A stretch of DNA of 64,000 nt from Candidatus Paceibacterota bacterium (GCA_035530615.1 DATKUL010000001.1:372001-436000), one strand, 5' to 3'; numbered from the stretch's first letter, positions 9,605 to 18,313 are shown. Notes: generated by a model not told the origin, from the letters alone. Program-made: numbers and translations.

Positions 9605-10827
9605 CTGCGTCTCACCGACTTCGACAATCGGTGGAAGGCGGTATATGAAGCAATCAAATCCGCTTTCCTATCTCCTATCACCCGCGCCGCCTCTAATTCG
9701 TCGTTAACCAGCCGGTGCGGAATTTCATTGACGGTTAGTCGCGCTGACACGTCAATGCCCCGCTCGCCAGTAACTAAGACAACTCTCCCGCGCAGTGGCG
9801 AGTAATCAACATCCCAAAGCCAAGATGTGTCCTTGCCGTCTTGCGTATTCGCATTTACTGCGAGGAGAACCGTCTCGGGACCACTCGTCGAACTCGTCGC
9901 TAAGGTCTCCCGCCAACTTGCGGGATTCTTGGAAAGAAGAAGTCGGAAAGTAGTTGTGCCGATGTGCAATTCGCCAAAACGTCCATCGACGCTCGAAACC
10001 ATTGAAACCGCATTTGCCGCAGTGGCTGAGGGAACTCCCATCACAGAAGCAGAAATGATCGCCCGAGCTGCATTTGAAAGTGCCGCTCTCCCGGGGATTC
10101 GACTCACCACTTCGATCATCTCTCCGTGCGGACCGCGCAGAGTGTCATCCTTTAAAACCCATTCTGGATTGGGTTTCTTGAAGCCGCATTCACAGTGATA
10201 AGAGTTTCCACCATCAGACCACCCCAAAACGTGCCCGCAAACAGGGCAGGTCGAGGCATCCATATGCCCCGCTGTCCCAGCACTAAACCAGATGACTCTT
10301 GACCAATCTTGCGCGGCCCAGACGACAAAGGGATCATCTGCATCGGCGAGTATCTGACAATTCGCTGGTAGTCCAAGAAGAGCCACTTTCCATTTCTGCG
10401 CAACAGAGCGGACTTCCGAGAGGCGATCTAGTTGGTCTCGCCCAAGATTGAGAAGAACAACCAATTCCGGCCTGGTCTGAGTGATGGCCCACGGTAGAAC
10501 CATTTCATCAACCTCAAGTGCTGCAGTTGTTGCCTTTGTATCTTGGCCCAGGGCGGTTGCCACACCCGCGAAGAGATTCGCCCCCGTGAAATTGCTAATC
10601 GTTCTGGTTGTCGTGCTCAGCGCATTGCAGATGAGAGAAGTTGTCGTGGTCTTGCCGTTAGTTCCGGTGATGAGAACAATTCTGCGATTCTTGGAGAGGG
10701 TAGCAACCGCACTGGGCATAAGTTTGAGGATTATCCGCCCGGTAACCATGACGCCACTGCCCCGCCCAGTTAGCCTGGAAAGAGCACCAAAAACATTGGC
10801 AAACCAAAGGGTGACTTTCAGCTTCAT
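9601..10827 (-). CDS. murT: lipid II isoglutaminyl synthase, MurT subunit
   Basis: MurT is the Mur-ligase-like partner that activates the D-Glu side chain of lipid II for amidation. The 408-residue protein shows the ATP loop T-G-T-N-G-K-T-T-T-T, the L-E-V-D-E segment that replaces the usual Mur E-V-S-S, and a Cys4 zinc ribbon inserted mid-protein (C-P-V-C and C-E-C). The C-terminal DUF1727-type domain contacts GatD. The gene starts 4 nt after the carbonic anhydrase stop, so the three probably form one transcript. Confidence 0.93.
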   Translation of the reverse strand: MKLKVTLWFANVFGALSRLTGRGSGVMVTGRIILKLMPSAVATLSKNRRIVLITGTNGKTTTTSLICNALSTTTRTISNFTGANLFAGVATALGQDTKATTAALEVDEMVLPWAITQTRPELVVLLNLGRDQLDRLSEVRSVAQKWKVALLGLPANCQILADADDPFVVWAAQDWSRVIWFSAGTAGHMDASTCPVCGHVLGWSDGGNSYHCECGFKKPNPEWVLKDDTLRGPHGEMIEVVSRIPGRAALSNAARAIISASVMGVPSATAANAVSMVSSVDGRFGELHIGTTTFRLLLSKNPASWRETLATSSTSGPETVLLAVNANTQDGKDTSWLWDVDYSPLRGRVVLVTGERGIDVSARLTVNEIPHRLVNDELEAARVIGDRKADLIASYTAFHRLSKSVRRR

Positions 10828-10831
10828 CAGT

Positions 10832-11353
10832 TCAGCAATCCAACGGCTCTAATACTCCAGTGCTCACGTCATAAATTGCGCCAGCCACCACCACGCCCTT
10901 TCGCAGAAGCGGGTACGAGCGAATCCGCATGAGATCGGTCGCGAGCGCCTGGCGCTGATCTCGATCCGTTCTAAATTCAAGGCTGCGAGTATCGACTCCG
11001 TACTGTTCAAAGATCGTTGCGTGAATATCCGCTTCGTTGCTCTGCGCCATTCGGCAGTCGGTATGAGGCATGACCAGAATCCGATCGACTCCCAGCAGGT
11101 AAGTCGCAAGGACCAGAGTGCGTAGTACATCCTCTGTCACCCGGGCACCGGCATTTCGCAAAATCTTGGCATCCCCTGACGCCATCCCAACTACAGCAAG
11201 GGGGTTAATCCGCGAATCCATACAGGTCACGATCGCCAAGCCCTGCGCCGCCGTCCCCGTGAGTTCTCGGCCTTGGAAATTCGCGACAAAACCCTTATTT
11301 GCGCTTAAGACATCTTTAAATGCCTCCGCTGGGAAAGTGCCTGGCTCCATCAT
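10832..11353 (-). CDS. beta-carbonic anhydrase
   Basis: The 173-residue enzyme interconverts CO2 and bicarbonate. Zinc ligands are visible as C-M-D-S-R (cysteine plus the Asp-Arg dyad) and H-T-D-C-R-M (histidine and cysteine). The size fits the short, Rv1284-like clade. In that clade the last motif is commonly H-T-D-C-G-M; the arginine after the zinc cysteine is unusual. Two adjacent ATGs (11353 and 11350) are possible. It begins the transcript that continues into murT-gatD. Confidence 0.88.
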   Translation of the reverse strand: MMEPGTFPAEAFKDVLSANKGFVANFQGRELTGTAAQGLAIVTCMDSRINPLAVVGMASGDAKILRNAGARVTEDVLRTLVLATYLLGVDRILVMPHTDCRMAQSNEADIHATIFEQYGVDTRSLEFRTDRDQRQALATDLMRIRSYPLLRKGVVVAGAIYDVSTGVLEPLDC

Positions 11354-11468
11354 CCTGCAAGTCTACTGAGTCAAAAATCTCACTCGTTGGTTGTAACGCA
11401 GGGGCCTTTCCAATCGTTCTAAGCACCAGATACCCACATACCCCACTAACCCCATTGGGAGGATTGCC

Positions 11469-11906
11469 ATGAAAGCCCTCAACCGGAACCATCTCGCCGC
11501 CATCGCGGTAGGAGCCCTGCTCCTCTCTGGTTCCAATCTGGCTCTGGCCCAGGCTGACAATCACAAGAAAGAAAACTCTCACCCCAAGCACGCAAAAAAG
11601 GTCGAACCGATCAAAATCAAGGGCGGGGTAGGTGTACTGATCCTGGATACGAGCACAGTTGTTCCTACATTCCAGTTCGACACCTCAACCGTGGTACCCC
11701 GCATTGAAATCGACGCAGACCACACCCCACGCTTTGATACAAGCACCGCCACCTCGCCATGGCCCCCACTCCAATTCCCCGCTGAAACCAGCTCCCACCA
11801 TGGAGACGATGGAGACGATGGAGACGATGAGGGCGATGAGGGCGATGAGGGCGATGACGACTCGGGAATCGTCTCTTCCTCGCCGCTGGGCATCCGCGAA
11901 GGCTGA
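11469..11906 (+). CDS. secreted protein with DTST repeats and an Asp/Glu-rich tail
   Basis: A 145-residue exported protein: signal peptide about residues 1-28 ending A-L-A-Q-A, a basic region rich in His and Lys (29-50), then three spaced D-T-S-T motifs (D-T-S-T-V-V-P twice, D-T-S-T-A once). The C-terminus is a run of G-D-D and E-G-D triplets encoded by perfect 9-bp repeats. Acidic tails of this kind can bind calcium or other cations, which is inference. A GGGAGG ribosome site precedes the ATG. It lies 45 nt upstream of an ECF sigma gene on the same strand. Confidence 0.7.
   Translation: MKALNRNHLAAIAVGALLLSGSNLALAQADNHKKENSHPKHAKKVEPIKIKGGVGVLILDTSTVVPTFQFDTSTVVPRIEIDADHTPRFDTSTATSPWPPLQFPAETSSHHGDDGDDGDDEGDEGDEGDDDSGIVSSSPLGIREG
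11802..11855. repeat. 9-bp tandem repeats encoding the acidic tail
   Basis: Three copies of GGAGACGAT are followed by three copies of GAGGGCGAT, in frame with the gene (G-D-D x3, E-G-D x3). Such repeats expand and contract easily, so the tail length may be strain variable. Confidence 0.9.
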
Positions 11907-11951
11907 AGAGAGTTAATCTTTGAGGCAACACCGCAAAAGGGTTAGGGGCAG

Positions 11952-12524
11952 ATGGAAGAGTCAGAAGAAAAGATCGGCAATGCGCACGAGCAGAGTGAAG
12001 AGTTCACCGATGCTCCATCCGATCTGCCTGATTACGACAAACTAGTAGAGGAGGCAATCCGTGGCAGCGATTCAGCATTCACCCTTCTGTGGCGACACTT
12101 CCAGCCACGCATGGTCCGCTACCTCGCCATGTTTACCAATGATCCAGAAGACCTCTCCTCGGAAGTTTGGATCAAAGTTGCGACGTCAATTAAGGGCTTT
12201 GACGGTGACTCCAAGGCCTTTAGGGGATGGATTTACACGATTGCTCGAAATTCCGCCACTGACCTGGCGCGAAAAAGAAAGCGAGAAGGAGTCACGTCCG
12301 AACTTCATGATGGAGATTGGATGGGTGAGAACTCCACAATGGTCGAGGTCATGGATCTGATTAAGAAATTGCCGCAAGAGTACGCAGAAATCATCATGCT
12401 ACGGGTAGTTGCAGACCTGGAAGTAAATGATGTGGCTGAAATCGTAGGTAAAACACCTGGAAATGTAAGGGTACTAACGCACCGCGGACTCAAACAGCTT
12501 AACGAAATGCTCTCAAGGGGGTGA
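11952..12524 (+). CDS. ECF-family RNA polymerase sigma factor
   Basis: The 190-residue protein has a sigma-70 region 2 (about residues 48-115, with W-x-x-F-x-P-R-M-V-R-Y and F-R-G-W-I-Y-T-I-A-R-N, the -10 recognition helix) and region 4 (about 133-185, L-P-Q-E-Y-A-E-I-I-M-L-R-V-V-A-D-L and the helix-turn-helix V-A-E-I-V-G-K-T-P-G-N-V-R-V). The first 30 residues are acidic. AGGGGCAG precedes the ATG. The next gene, 6 nt downstream, encodes a single-pass membrane protein placed where an anti-sigma factor is expected. Confidence 0.9.
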   Translation: MEESEEKIGNAHEQSEEFTDAPSDLPDYDKLVEEAIRGSDSAFTLLWRHFQPRMVRYLAMFTNDPEDLSSEVWIKVATSIKGFDGDSKAFRGWIYTIARNSATDLARKRKREGVTSELHDGDWMGENSTMVEVMDLIKKLPQEYAEIIMLRVVADLEVNDVAEIVGKTPGNVRVLTHRGLKQLNEMLSRG

Positions 12525-12530
12525 TGCAGA

Positions 12531-13193
12531 ATGAATAAAAATAAAGATTTTTCGCTGGAAGATAGCGAAGATTTAATCAACAATCTCAAGTCGAACGCTG
12601 CACCCGAGTTTGAGAAATTGCGAAGCACGCTTAACCTACTCTCGCATGTACACGATCTTTCACCTATTTCGATTCCACCGGTACTTCCGTCTGAGATTGG
12701 CCAGCCAGTTCAGCTCCTCACTGGCAGGATCTCTCACACGAGACGAACTGTGGTCACATCAATTCTTTCAGTGGGAATTCTGGCTTCTGCATCCCTTGCC
12801 GCCGCTGCTGTTACAGGAAGAGGACCGGCTCCCATAGTGAGTGCGGGCCACCAGAGCGCAAAAGTTGTTAAAGCAGTTGCCGGCGCCATCAGTGAGGTCG
12901 TAACAGGAAAGAGCGATGCGTCTCCAGTAAAGCCTGCATCAACCATCAGCAACCCCGCGCTTGCCCCAGGTGGGGTAGATGAGGATGATTCTGATGGCCG
13001 AAAAAATTCAGAGCATTCACTAGTTGGTCCGTCATCACTCCCATCGTCGCTTCCAACTTCCGAAAGCGACGATGATGAGGGACTTTCACTTTCAGTTACG
13101 GTATCTCCTGCACCCACAACAATAAAACCTTCTGGAATACCGAAACCCACAACACAGCCAGAAGATGATGAAGAGGATGAAGAGGACGACTAA
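12531..13193 (+). CDS. putative membrane anti-sigma partner with acidic extracytoplasmic tail
   Basis: A 220-residue single-pass protein: cytoplasmic part about 1-78, transmembrane segment about 80-101 (V-V-T-S-I-L-S-V-G-I-L-A-S-A-S-L), then an extracytoplasmic region of low complexity rich in Ser, Pro and Asp, ending E-D-D-E-E-D-E-E-D-D. It follows the sigma gene by 6 nt, the classic anti-sigma position. No zinc-binding H-x-x-x-C-x-x-C motif of ZAS anti-sigma factors is present, so the role is inferred from position and topology only. Its acidic tail echoes that of the secreted protein at 11469. Confidence 0.6.
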   Translation: MNKNKDFSLEDSEDLINNLKSNAAPEFEKLRSTLNLLSHVHDLSPISIPPVLPSEIGQPVQLLTGRISHTRRTVVTSILSVGILASASLAAAAVTGRGPAPIVSAGHQSAKVVKAVAGAISEVVTGKSDASPVKPASTISNPALAPGGVDEDDSDGRKNSEHSLVGPSSLPSSLPTSESDDDEGLSLSVTVSPAPTTIKPSGIPKPTTQPEDDEEDEEDD

Positions 13194-13204
13194 GCCAGAA
13201 CGAA

Positions 13205-13312
13205 CTACTTATTCTTCTCTTTCTTCTCCTGCTTCTTCGCACGCTTCTCTTTGAGAGAGAGTTTTGGTTCTTTCTTCTGGTTCGCGTTGCTCTTCTGTTC
13301 CTTATTTGCCAT
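13205..13312 (-). CDS. 35-residue lysine-rich basic protein
   Basis: A short frame, M-A-N-K-E-Q-K-S at the start and K-K-E-K-N-K at the end, with roughly 40% lysine. GGAGTG lies about 6 nt before the ATG. Codons are coding-like and the whole frame is nearly free of hydrophobic residues. Small basic proteins of this type may bind nucleic acid or ribosomes; no function is known to me. It is convergent with the anti-sigma-like gene and ends 11 nt from its stop. Confidence 0.6.
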   Translation of the reverse strand: MANKEQKSNANQKKEPKLSLKEKRAKKQEKKEKNK

Positions 13313-13421
13313 GGTCACTCCGTTCTTGGCGCTCGATTACGAGTAAATCACTACGGTGAGTCTAAGGCAAAGGTATGCTCCCAGTCTTGGCTATTGGGCC
13401 AGAAGGAACTAGGGGTCCTGG

Positions 13422-14150
13422 ATGCTGGGATTTGCAATCACAGTCATTGCGGGGCTCGTCGTCGGCACAATCAACGGAATGGCTGGTGGGGCTTCTCTCA
13501 TTTCCTACCCAGTCCTGCTCGCACTCGGACTTCCTCCCGTTGATGCGGCAATTACAAATGCCTTGGGTGTCTCCAGCGCCAATCTATTTGCTATTCGAGC
13601 CGGAGAGCACACTGCAGTAAAACTTATTAAGGACTATAAACGGCTCATCATCATTTCCACTATCTGCGCCTTAATTGGAGCGACACTTCTCCTAATCTTT
13701 CCCCCAAACATCTTCGAACACGTCGTTCCATTTCTATTGCTGGCAGCCACACTCACCCTTCTACTGCCAACCAAACCTCGCCTCAGCCGACGCAATGAAA
13801 TTGCCGAAACACTTGGCATTGCCTCAAGTGGGCTTTACTGCGGATATTTCGGACCTGGTCAGGGTGTCATGGTGATTACATCTCTGGCGCGAAACCCCAA
13901 AGATCCAGCAACTCTCAACGCAGCAAAAAATATCATCGTCGGAGTCACGAGCATCGCATCAAACATCGTCTACGTATTTAGCGGTCACGTGTACTGGTCG
14001 CTTGCCTTTGCCTTGTTCCTTGGTTCGAGCATCGGCGGAACCCTCGGTGGCCGGTGGGCAACCAAGATGTCTCCGCTATTTTACAGAGTGCTTGTCATGA
14101 GTGTTGGATTTGGAGCCTCAATCTGGCTCTTCATCAAGTACTTCTTCTAA
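13422..14150 (+). CDS. TauE/SafE-family membrane transporter
   Basis: The 242-residue protein is almost entirely hydrophobic, with about seven or eight transmembrane helices in two repeats. Family signatures are G-x-I-N-G-M-A-G-G-A-S-L-I-S-Y-P near residue 17 and Y-F-G-P-G-Q-G near residue 147, the paired G-G and G-P-G loops of TauE/SafE anion exporters. Members export sulfite, sulfoacetate or related organosulfur anions. There is no sulfur gene nearby, so the substrate is open. A second, distinct member lies at 61301. Confidence 0.85.
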   Translation: MLGFAITVIAGLVVGTINGMAGGASLISYPVLLALGLPPVDAAITNALGVSSANLFAIRAGEHTAVKLIKDYKRLIIISTICALIGATLLLIFPPNIFEHVVPFLLLAATLTLLLPTKPRLSRRNEIAETLGIASSGLYCGYFGPGQGVMVITSLARNPKDPATLNAAKNIIVGVTSIASNIVYVFSGHVYWSLAFALFLGSSIGGTLGGRWATKMSPLFYRVLVMSVGFGASIWLFIKYFF

Positions 14151-14231
14151 GCCACCCATGCGTGGGGGCCTTCAGTGTTTTATGGGATCCACGATCGTGG
14201 CAAATGATTTGTTTGGGTGAATCTGACAACA

Positions 14232-14885
14232 CTAGTTTTTACTGTAATCATTAATATCGCGGGCCTTTTCAAAGTTAGCGGCATTCAACCTCGTATTCCA
14301 CACTGCCGAGGACTCAGACCTAATCTCCCTACTTGAGTGATTCCCTTTCAGGTACCAGGAACAGGTTTCTACCTTTCCTATTCTCAGAGAAGTTGCTTCA
14401 TTAATAGCTGGAATTAAGTCTGTATCTTGGGACGCGAGGATCACTAAGTCGGCAGTCCTCACTTCCCGGACCAGTGCAAGTGCACACAAAACATCAATGC
14501 CTTTTTCTTGTTTACCAATCGGAATTTTCTCGCCGCTACTATCTAAAACAGGTGTGCCCGAAGCATCTCTCTCAAATGTATATTTCAAAGGGCGGTGAGT
14601 AACGATGACCCGTTTATCGCGCTCCCAAAAAGCGGCCTGCGCAAGATTGCGCGCATATTGAATTGGATTATGAACGTTTGATGGCAAACCACGATAAACT
14701 AAAACTTTGGAAACTGTGGCCGATGAGAAACCTTCTTTAATCCTTGAATTTCGCTTCTCAATTAATTCTTCTGCAAATTTAATTGGATCAATGTAATGCT
14801 GATGATGCCCGAGATTGAAACCATGCAATTTGGAACCAGTAATGTGAACATTCTGGTAGTCCATAATGACTGTTGTTTTAAGCAC
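14232..14885 (-). CDS. NYN-domain protein (PIN-like nuclease fold)
   Basis: The 217-residue protein has the NYN/LabA-type layout: an N-terminal strand ending in an acidic residue, M-D-Y-Q-N-V, a central K-G-I-D-V segment, and A-S-Q-D-T-D-L-I-P-A-I. These spaced aspartates are the metal-binding residues of the PIN-like nuclease fold, so RNA cleavage is likely but not shown. It is transcribed alone, just after the tRNA-Thr terminator. The C-terminal 35 residues are polar and without a recognised domain. Confidence 0.82.
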   Translation of the reverse strand: MLKTTVIMDYQNVHITGSKLHGFNLGHHQHYIDPIKFAEELIEKRNSRIKEGFSSATVSKVLVYRGLPSNVHNPIQYARNLAQAAFWERDKRVIVTHRPLKYTFERDASGTPVLDSSGEKIPIGKQEKGIDVLCALALVREVRTADLVILASQDTDLIPAINEATSLRIGKVETCSWYLKGNHSSREIRSESSAVWNTRLNAANFEKARDINDYSKN

Positions 14886-14907
14886 AATGATTCCTTATAT
14901 GAAAAAG

Positions 14908-14934
14908 CCCCACCAGTCCCGGAGGACGGTGGGG
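14908..14934 (-). terminator. intrinsic terminator after tRNA-Thr
   Basis: CCCCACC (14908-14914) pairs with GGTGGGG (14928-14934), with an inner GTCC/GGAC stem. On the minus strand the hairpin is followed by CTTTTTC, a good U tract. It ends tRNA-Thr transcription before the NYN gene. Confidence 0.88.
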
Positions 14935-14999
14935 AACTATGGCTTAAGTATGGCACAAACTAATGAGCTTGGTAAAGATTCTGAATTACTGTGGACAAA

Positions 15000-15074
15000 T
15001 GGAGCCCCCCGTCAGGATTGAACTGACGACCTTCCGCTTACAAGGCGGATGCTCTACCACTGAGCTAGGGAGGC
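15000..15074 (-). tRNA. tRNA-Thr (anticodon TGT), CCA encoded
   Basis: Read on the minus strand: acceptor GCCTCCC pairs with GGGGGGC, the D arm has TAGCTCAGTGGTAGAGC, the anticodon stem CCGCC/GCGG encloses CTTGTAA with anticodon TGT (reads ACA), and the T arm is GTCAG-TTCAATC-CTGAC. A U discriminator base and CCA follow in the DNA (15000-15003). Confidence 0.95.
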
Positions 15075-15139
15075 CTTTCTTACCAGCGCATTATGTCAGC
15101 GCATTTGAGATTGAAGAAATTCAGACCAGACTAGGCCGC

Positions 15140-15931
15140 CTAGCCACTATTCTGCGGGCTTTTCCAGGAAACTGGGATCGAATGTTTTGCCGATCTTCCA
15201 TCCCCGGAAGATTTTCCGCGAAATCGTCGCCACATCCACGGGAGCAAAAAAATCAGACACCAACGAAAGTTGGAAGCTATTCTTTCCCGAATTCCCACCT
15301 TCGCGCGTGGCGCTAATGGCTCTCGCCAATTCGTTGAGTGCGGAAACTCTAATTTTTCCAGGACACCTTGCGCCACTCGATCGTGTCCAAGTGGATTGAG
15401 GTGGAGCCGGTCATCGGCAAGAAAGCGACGATCGCTTAGGACATTCTCCGCATTGGCATCTGCCACTACGGCGCCAACTTCCCTGGCCACCGATCGGACA
15501 TTCTCGTTGAACACACGGAAGCGGGACTCCCAGAGATCCGCGGTCTTGCCCGTCCGATCGGTTCTTTCTAGCACGGTGAAGAGAAGGATCGTTGCCCCAG
15601 ATTTCGAAATATCGCGAACTGCTTGTCGATAGAGCGGTAGGACTATCTCTGCTCTGTAATTGGGACGCAGCACATCATTGGCCCCAGCATGGAAGGAGAG
15701 AAGAGTCTCGGGGCCTGTCACATAAGTAAGAGCGACCGGAATCTGATCCTGGACAACCTGTCTGACCAACTTTCCCCGTACCGCCAAATTTAAATAAGTG
15801 AAATCTGGAACTTGCTCAGACATGACATCTGCAACTCGATCTGCCCAACCACGATACTCGCCGTTCACCACATGATCAGACATTCCTTCAGTGAAGGAAT
15901 CTCCGCAAGCGATGAGTCGTGAGAACTTCAT
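15140..15931 (-). CDS. SGNH/GDSL-type hydrolase
   Basis: The 263-residue protein has the four SGNH blocks: nucleophile serine in G-D-S-F-T-E-G, glycine region in L-A-V-R-G, asparagine in G-A-N-D-V-L, and the C-terminal D-R-L-H-L-N-P-L-G-H with the catalytic Asp and His. The family includes esterases and acyl hydrolases acting on lipids, sugars or wall polymers. The start overlaps the rlmB stop by 4 nt. After the catalytic domain a basic C-terminal region with a short hydrophobic stretch (W-C-L-I-F-L-L-P-W-M-W) could bind the membrane. Substrate unknown. Confidence 0.85.
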   Translation of the reverse strand: MKFSRLIACGDSFTEGMSDHVVNGEYRGWADRVADVMSEQVPDFTYLNLAVRGKLVRQVVQDQIPVALTYVTGPETLLSFHAGANDVLRPNYRAEIVLPLYRQAVRDISKSGATILLFTVLERTDRTGKTADLWESRFRVFNENVRSVAREVGAVVADANAENVLSDRRFLADDRLHLNPLGHDRVAQGVLEKLEFPHSTNWREPLAPRAKVGIRERIASNFRWCLIFLLPWMWRRFRGKSSGDGRSAKHSIPVSWKSPQNSG

Positions 15932-16875
15932 TGTGTGCGGCGTTGCTCATCCACCCAGAAAAGTGCGATTGATGTTGCAACACTCGCATTGAGCGACTCT
16001 GTAGTTGTACTCATCGGAATTGCAACAACTAGATCGCATTTCTCTTTGACAAGTCGAGAAAGTCCCTTTCCCTCGCTACCGACAACGATCATGATTGACT
16101 CCTTGGCAAGTTTCATCTTGCTTAAAGAATTCTCAGATTCGCCATCAAGTCCGATTACGAAACAGCCCAACTTCTTTGCCGCATCAATCGCGCGCGACAA
16201 ATTTGAAACCTGCGCGATCTGCATTCGTGCAGCGGCGCCAGCCGAACTCTTCCAAGCCGATGCAGTCATTGCCGCGGCGCGGCGTTCGGTCATGACAACT
16301 CCGTCCGCACCAAATGCGGCCGCACTTCGGACGATGGCTCCCAGATTTCGTGGATCAGTCACACCGTCAAGAGCAACGATCAACATCGGACTCTTTGCTC
16401 GAACCGCTATCTCCTCAAAACTTGAGTATTGATATGGCTTGATTGCCAGCAAGACTCCCTGGCTGCTTCCAGAGAGGCCCTCAACTTCGGCGCGATGTAC
16501 TTCTCTGATTGGAAGGTGAATTGCCATCGCCAACTTCAATGACTCAGTGATGCGGTCGTCAACGTCAATGCTTCTGGCAATGATCAATTCCGTAGCGGGA
16601 ACTCCTGCCCTAAGTGCTTCAACAACTGCATTCCGACCGGCAACCAATTCACCGCCGCCCTTTGGACGCTCGCTCTTCTGACGAGGAGCACGGGGCCGAG
16701 TCTCCTTGGCCCCAGCAGTTTTCTTTCGCTTCGCAGCAGCGTGATACGGGCGATCTTCAGCTTTCGGGGTAGGTCCTTTACCGGCGAGGCGACGTTTGTT
16801 CTTCCCGCCGGTACCCGTTGTCGCACCCTTTTTGGATGAACGTACCGCGCCACGACGCTCTGAATTTCCAGCCAT
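15928..16875 (-). CDS. rlmB: 23S rRNA 2'-O-ribose methyltransferase, RlmB/SpoU family
   Basis: The 315-residue protein has a basic, disordered N-terminal arm (about 1-75), a small substrate-binding domain (G-R-N-A-V-V-E-A-L), and a SPOUT catalytic domain with motif 1 D-P-R-N-L-G-A-I-V-R-S-A, motif 2 V-V-G-S-E-G-K-G-L and motif 3 I-P-M-S-T-T-T-E-S-L-N-A-S-V-A. E. coli RlmB methylates G2251 of 23S rRNA with SAM. It follows cysS directly (1 nt gap), the usual actinobacterial order. Confidence 0.92.
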   Translation of the reverse strand: MAGNSERRGAVRSSKKGATTGTGGKNKRRLAGKGPTPKAEDRPYHAAAKRKKTAGAKETRPRAPRQKSERPKGGGELVAGRNAVVEALRAGVPATELIIARSIDVDDRITESLKLAMAIHLPIREVHRAEVEGLSGSSQGVLLAIKPYQYSSFEEIAVRAKSPMLIVALDGVTDPRNLGAIVRSAAAFGADGVVMTERRAAAMTASAWKSSAGAAARMQIAQVSNLSRAIDAAKKLGCFVIGLDGESENSLSKMKLAKESIMIVVGSEGKGLSRLVKEKCDLVVAIPMSTTTESLNASVATSIALFWVDEQRRTQ

Positions 16876-16876
16876 G

Positions 16877-18283
16877 TTATTTCCGCTCTTCCTTAGGTTT
16901 TATCGACCAACGTGGTCCTTGCGGCGTATCTTCAACAATGATTCCTAATTCGCCCAGTTCGTCGCGTATCTGGTCGGATGCAGCAAAATCCTTCCGCGCG
17001 CGTGCCGCAAGACGTTGCGCCAGGGCGAGTTCGATCGTGCCAGAAAGTGCCGTTTCAAGATCGGTCCCATCACTGGTTGCAAAGACTGAGTCGTAAGGAT
17101 CGCAACCAAGAACATCGAGTGCCCCGCGAATTTCTGACGCCTTCAATTCCAATGTTTTTTGGTCGTCGGCGGTTATTGCAATATTTCCTACGCGAAGTGC
17201 TTCGGCAATATGGGCCAGTCCCTGTGGTACAGCCAAATCGTCATTCATTGCATCAGTAAATTCTTGCGAAAGAGTTGGAGCCGGAACTTTCCCTAAGGCT
17301 ATGCAGGCGCGCTTGAGAAAACTTTCAAGACGACGAAATGCCGTGGCAGACTCTTCGAGCGACTCAGGTGAATATTCAAGGATCGATCGGTAATGCGCGC
17401 TACTGAGATACCAGCGCAATTCAATGCGTCGCACGTGTTGGAGAACTGCTTTCACCTGCATCGAATTGCCGAGAGACTTACTCATCTTCTCACCCGACGC
17501 AGTCACGAGGGCGTTGTGCATCCATGTGGTTGCAAATGCCCATCCCGCCGCTTGCGACTGTGCAATCTCATTTTCGTGGTGGGGGAAAATTAGATCTAAA
17601 CCGCCACCGTGAATATCAAAAGCTTCCCCTAAATACGCGTGCGCCATAGCCGAGCACTCCAAGTGCCAACCTGGTCTGCCCGGACCCCAGGGAGTCGGCC
17701 AAGACGGTTCTCCCTCTTTCGCGGCTTTCCACATTGCGAAATCGCGCGGGTCCTTCTTAAAGGTCTCTTCAGCATCTGCTGCAGATTGCAGGTCATCCAC
17801 ATTCTGTCGAGAGAGGGTTAAGTACGATTTGAGTTTGCGTACCTGAAGGTAGACATCCCCATTGCCGGGTGCGTAGGCAACTCCCTTTTCCATCAAATTG
17901 GCCATTAAGTCGATCATCTGAGTGATGTGTCCGGTTGCCCGCGGCTCGTACGTGGGAGCGATGACGTTGAGGGCTTCATAGGCGGCCGCAAACTCGCGCT
18001 CGTACTTCATGGCCAGAGCCCACCAAGGCATTTTCTCGTGGATCGCCTTATGCAAGATCTTGTCATCAATATCGGTGACATTGCGAATAAAGGTCACTTC
18101 GTATCCGGATTTCATCAACCAACGACGGAGGATATCGAAATTGATGGCACTTCTGACATGACCAACGTGCGGTGAGGCTTGAACCGTTGCACCGCACAAA
18201 TAAATGCTTACTTCACCTTTTTTAATTGGGAGAAATGGTTTCGTTGTACGCGACATCGTGTCGTACAACGCGAACGAACTCAT
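16877..18283 (-). CDS. cysS: cysteinyl-tRNA synthetase
   Basis: The 468-residue class I synthetase charges tRNA-Cys. The HIGH motif is P-H-V-G-H, the KMSKS loop is G-E-K-M-S-K-S-L-G-N, and zinc-site residues are seen in L-C-G-A-T-V, H-L-E-C-S-A-M and H-H-E-N-E. A TTG at 18295 could start it, but the AGAGGA ribosome site is 11-12 nt before the ATG at 18283 and too close to the TTG, so 18283 is chosen. Part of the block carD-ispF-cysS-rlmB known from mycobacteria. Confidence 0.95.
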   Translation of the reverse strand: MSSFALYDTMSRTTKPFLPIKKGEVSIYLCGATVQASPHVGHVRSAINFDILRRWLMKSGYEVTFIRNVTDIDDKILHKAIHEKMPWWALAMKYEREFAAAYEALNVIAPTYEPRATGHITQMIDLMANLMEKGVAYAPGNGDVYLQVRKLKSYLTLSRQNVDDLQSAADAEETFKKDPRDFAMWKAAKEGEPSWPTPWGPGRPGWHLECSAMAHAYLGEAFDIHGGGLDLIFPHHENEIAQSQAAGWAFATTWMHNALVTASGEKMSKSLGNSMQVKAVLQHVRRIELRWYLSSAHYRSILEYSPESLEESATAFRRLESFLKRACIALGKVPAPTLSQEFTDAMNDDLAVPQGLAHIAEALRVGNIAITADDQKTLELKASEIRGALDVLGCDPYDSVFATSDGTDLETALSGTIELALAQRLAARARKDFAASDQIRDELGELGIIVEDTPQGPRWSIKPKEERK

Positions 18284-18313
18284 CGGGTCAACCAATCCTC
18301 TAGATAGTGATAA

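Noticed and set aside
14189-14200. 12-bp palindrome CCACGATCGTGG after the first TauE gene
   Set aside because: Short, without a U tract and between convergent genes; could be chance.
14963-15316. Plus-strand ORF reading M-E-P-P-V-R-I-E-L-T-T-F over the tRNA
   Set aside because: This is the well-known false ORF that arises from translating the reverse strand of a tRNA gene; the tRNA-Thr is clear.
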